A stretch of 24,480 nucleotides of DNA from assembly GCA_050485865.1 (NCBI GenBank), contig JBJHCE010000030.1, forward strand, positions 1 through 24,480. Direction: 5' to 3'. This DNA comes from SKNW01 sp050485865. GTDB lineage: Bacteria; Gemmatimonadota; Gemmatimonadetes; Longimicrobiales; Gaopeijiaceae. Of the stretch, positions 23,162 through 24,480 are shown piece after piece (positions within the stretch are counted from its first letter, which is position 1; the number at the start of each line of letters is the position of its first letter). Under the pieces are notes generated by a model that did no database searches, was not told where the DNA came from, and worked only from the letters and a program-made list of their open reading frames with translations. The position numbers were made by a program, and so were the translations under genes.

Positions 23162-24001
23162 TCAGCAGCCCCGGGGGTAGGCGGGGCGGAGCCGCGCCCG
23201 GCCGTCCGCGTCGAAGAACGCGGACAGAGGGATGGCATGTCGGCCGGGGTCCTCCGGATCCGGGGGGAGATCGGGCTCGCAGGGCATGTCGGAGGGGATT
23301 TCTCCCCGGAGCTCCACCCTTCCGCCTTCCACCCGGAGGATCCGGTAGGCCCCCTCGGGGAGGCCCGGCACCCCCGCCTCGACGAGCCAGACCGTCTCGC
23401 CCGGGTCCATGACCCACCCACCCACCCCCCCGTCCACCACGAGCCAGGCGCCGGCCTCGCTTCCGATCCCGGGGAGGCGCACGCGGAGGGGTGGCCCCTC
23501 CCGCCACGCACGGACGGCGAAGTGGAGCCCGTACCCCCAGTCCCCCGGGTCCAGGACCGGGACCGCATCGTCGGGGAGGGGCATGGCCTCCGCCGGGGTG
23601 TGGGCCGGAACTCCGGGGAGGTACACGAAGTCCGCCAGGAGCCATCCGTGGTCCGGCATGTGCACGTGGGCCGCCAGGCTTCCCACGGGGGCGCCGTCGT
23701 CGTCTTCGAAGGGGGCGAGGGGAAGGAGAAGGGTGCGACGGTGCCGGGCGGAGCACGCCGCTCCCCGGGGGACTCCGCACAGGGAATCCAGCCGCTCCGA
23801 CTCCGCCGCCACGACCGAATCCAGGGCCGGGGTGGCCAGGTGGAGCTCGAGAAGGGCAAGGGTGTCCGGGGGCCCCGGGAGCGGCACCGCGGCCGGCGCG
23901 GCGGAAGCAGGCCGGGACTCGGTGCCGTCCGGGCCCTGGCATCCCAGGAGGAAGGCGCCGCAGGCAAGAAACCGGAAGAAGGCGGGAGAAGGGATTCCCA
24001 T
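23162..24001 (-). CDS. Lipoprotein of unknown function
   Basis: 279 residues. A lipoprotein signal is visible: FFRFLACGAFLLGC with lipobox LLGC and Cys21, then a Ser/Ala/Pro-rich linker to about residue 45. The mature part contains HVHMPDHGWLLADFVYLPGV, DPGDWGYGLHFAVRAWREGP, GGVGGWVMDPGETVWLVEAG and a C-terminal YPRGC. Cys75, Cys83 and others may form disulfides. The many Gly, Pro and Asp turns suggest an all-beta extracellular domain. ATG 24001 begins at the divergent gap; the next gene on this strand starts 85 nt after its stop. No family recognised. Reality is supported by the signal peptide and high third-position GC. Confidence 0.72.
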   Translation of the reverse strand: MGIPSPAFFRFLACGAFLLGCQGPDGTESRPASAAPAAVPLPGPPDTLALLELHLATPALDSVVAAESERLDSLCGVPRGAACSARHRRTLLLPLAPFEDDDGAPVGSLAAHVHMPDHGWLLADFVYLPGVPAHTPAEAMPLPDDAVPVLDPGDWGYGLHFAVRAWREGPPLRVRLPGIGSEAGAWLVVDGGVGGWVMDPGETVWLVEAGVPGLPEGAYRILRVEGGRVELRGEIPSDMPCEPDLPPDPEDPGRHAIPLSAFFDADGRARLRPAYPRGC

Positions 24002-24071
24002 GGGGCGAAGCTACCTGCGGGCTCCGGGATCCGACAGGGCGACGGGGGCCACGCGGCGGGGCCGGCGAGGT

Positions 24072-24085
24072 CTGGCGCGCGCCAG
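24072..24085. promoter_or_regulatory. Perfect palindrome in divergent gap, possible operator
   Basis: CTGGCGCGCGCCAG is a perfect 14-bp palindrome in the gap between the two divergent lipoprotein genes (24002-24169). On the minus strand a -10-like TAGAAT (24097-24092) lies 6 bp upstream of it, so the palindrome would cover the transcription start for the leftward gene. No good -35 is seen. GC-rich palindromes arise easily at this base composition. Confidence 0.3.
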
Positions 24086-24169
24086 GGCTTCATTCTACCC
24101 TTCCGGGGCTCCAACCCGACACAAGGGCCCCTCGCTTCGCGCCCTCCTCCCGACCTGCCCGAACGCGCC

Positions 24170-24480
24170 GTGAACCCACGTCCCCTTCCGCTTCTCGTCT
24201 TCCTTACCCTTCCTGCCGTGGGGGCGTGCTCCTCCGACGTCGGTCCGCCGCCCTCCCACCTGGCCTCGGTGCACGACAGCGCCGGGGTCACGGTCATCGA
24301 GACCCACGCGCTGGACTGGGGCGAGGAGCCCCGGGTGATCCCGGACGAGGGGCCCGAGATCGGGCCGCACTTTCTTGGCGGCGAGCAGGAGATTGCCGGT
24401 GTACGGAGCATGGCCTTCACGGAGCGGGGCGCGCTTCTCCTGGTTTCCGTGCGCACGCCGCTTCTCCGCCGCTACAGCGT
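24170..24480 (+). CDS. Lipoprotein, probable 6-bladed beta-propeller family (N-terminal part)
   Basis: 103 residues are visible before the window ends. The GTG at 24170 opens a lipoprotein signal (PLLVFLTLPAVGAC, lipobox VGAC, Cys20). The mature N-terminus has SVHDSAGVTVIETHALDWGE and then IAGVRSMAFTERGALLLVSV. A 'DSAGV-x-V' start followed by a Trp-containing stretch and a first blade resembles the 6-bladed beta-propeller lipoproteins abundant in Gemmatimonadota. The family assignment is from memory of that pattern and only one blade is visible. The ribosome-binding site is weak. It is divergent from the lipoprotein ending at 23162. Confidence 0.68.
   Translation, partial: MNPRPLPLLVFLTLPAVGACSSDVGPPPSHLASVHDSAGVTVIETHALDWGEEPRVIPDEGPEIGPHFLGGEQEIAGVRSMAFTERGALLLVSVRTPLLRRYS

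Noticed and set aside
22057..24456. A 799-codon minus-strand frame read as one protein
   Set aside because: Only the last 339 codons look like protein. The upstream part is Ser/Arg/Pro-rich and out of frame with the lipoprotein at 23162-24001; an ATG with GGAG at 23076 marks the true start.
1..24480. tRNA, rRNA, CRISPR arrays, insertion sequences, integrases, phage or toxin genes
   Set aside because: Looked for clover-leaf-like segments, direct repeat arrays, terminal inverted repeats and transposase motifs; none seen.

Overview
The window is about 73% G+C by eye and carries most of one arm of a bacterial photosynthesis gene cluster for bacteriochlorophyll a and a type-II reaction centre, followed by unrelated chromosomal genes. 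Gene order is essentially that of purple bacteria (bchP - bch2 - bchG - ppsR - aerR / bchFNBHLM - lhaA - puhABC - small orf - acsF). Three things point to a phototrophic member of Gemmatimonadota, or a close relative that received its cluster from a proteobacterium: reaction-centre subunit H is split into two genes; the locus next to ppsR has no bchE/bchJ while aerobic acsF is present; and the right-hand flank encodes a beta-propeller-type lipoprotein common in Gemmatimonadota. The taxonomic placement is inference.

Left arm, minus strand (1-6269), in two transcription units. The distal unit is bchG-bch2-bciB-bchP, tightly overlapping; bchP runs off the left edge. It covers 8-vinyl reduction, esterification of bacteriochlorophyllide and reduction of the geranylgeranyl tail, plus a PucC-family membrane protein. 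The proximal unit is aerR-ppsR, the PAS/Fis repressor and its cobalamin-domain partner. The gap between ppsR and bchG holds a terminator-like hairpin and two PpsR-type boxes 8 bp apart.

Centre, divergent intergenic region (6270-6471). Two PpsR-type boxes, overlapping by 2 bp and one of them containing a perfect TTGACA, lie between aerR and bchF. They could control both directions.

Right arm, plus strand (6472-20275). This is one long superoperon, bchF-bchN-bchB-bchH-bchL-bchM-lhaA-puhA(N)-puhA(C)-puhB-puhC-orf109-acsF. Most junctions overlap by 1-4 nt or are separated by 1-5 nt. Only two gaps are larger, before puhA and before acsF, and each has a recognisable Shine-Dalgarno sequence. The genes encode the dark-operative protochlorophyllide reductase (BchLNB), Mg-chelatase H subunit, Mg-protoporphyrin methyltransferase, aerobic cyclase, 3-vinyl hydratase, an LH1 assembly factor, and subunit H with its assembly factors.

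Right flank (20288-24480). acsF meets a convergent lipoprotein amidohydrolase resembling D-aminoacylases; a 14-bp palindrome lies at the junction. Beyond it are a membrane protein of unknown function, a lipoprotein of unknown function and, divergently, the start of a third lipoprotein. The cluster ends at acsF: puhE and hemA, often next in proteobacteria, are not here. No tRNA, rRNA, CRISPR array, insertion sequence or integrase was seen. No stretch longer than 300 bases lacks a gene.
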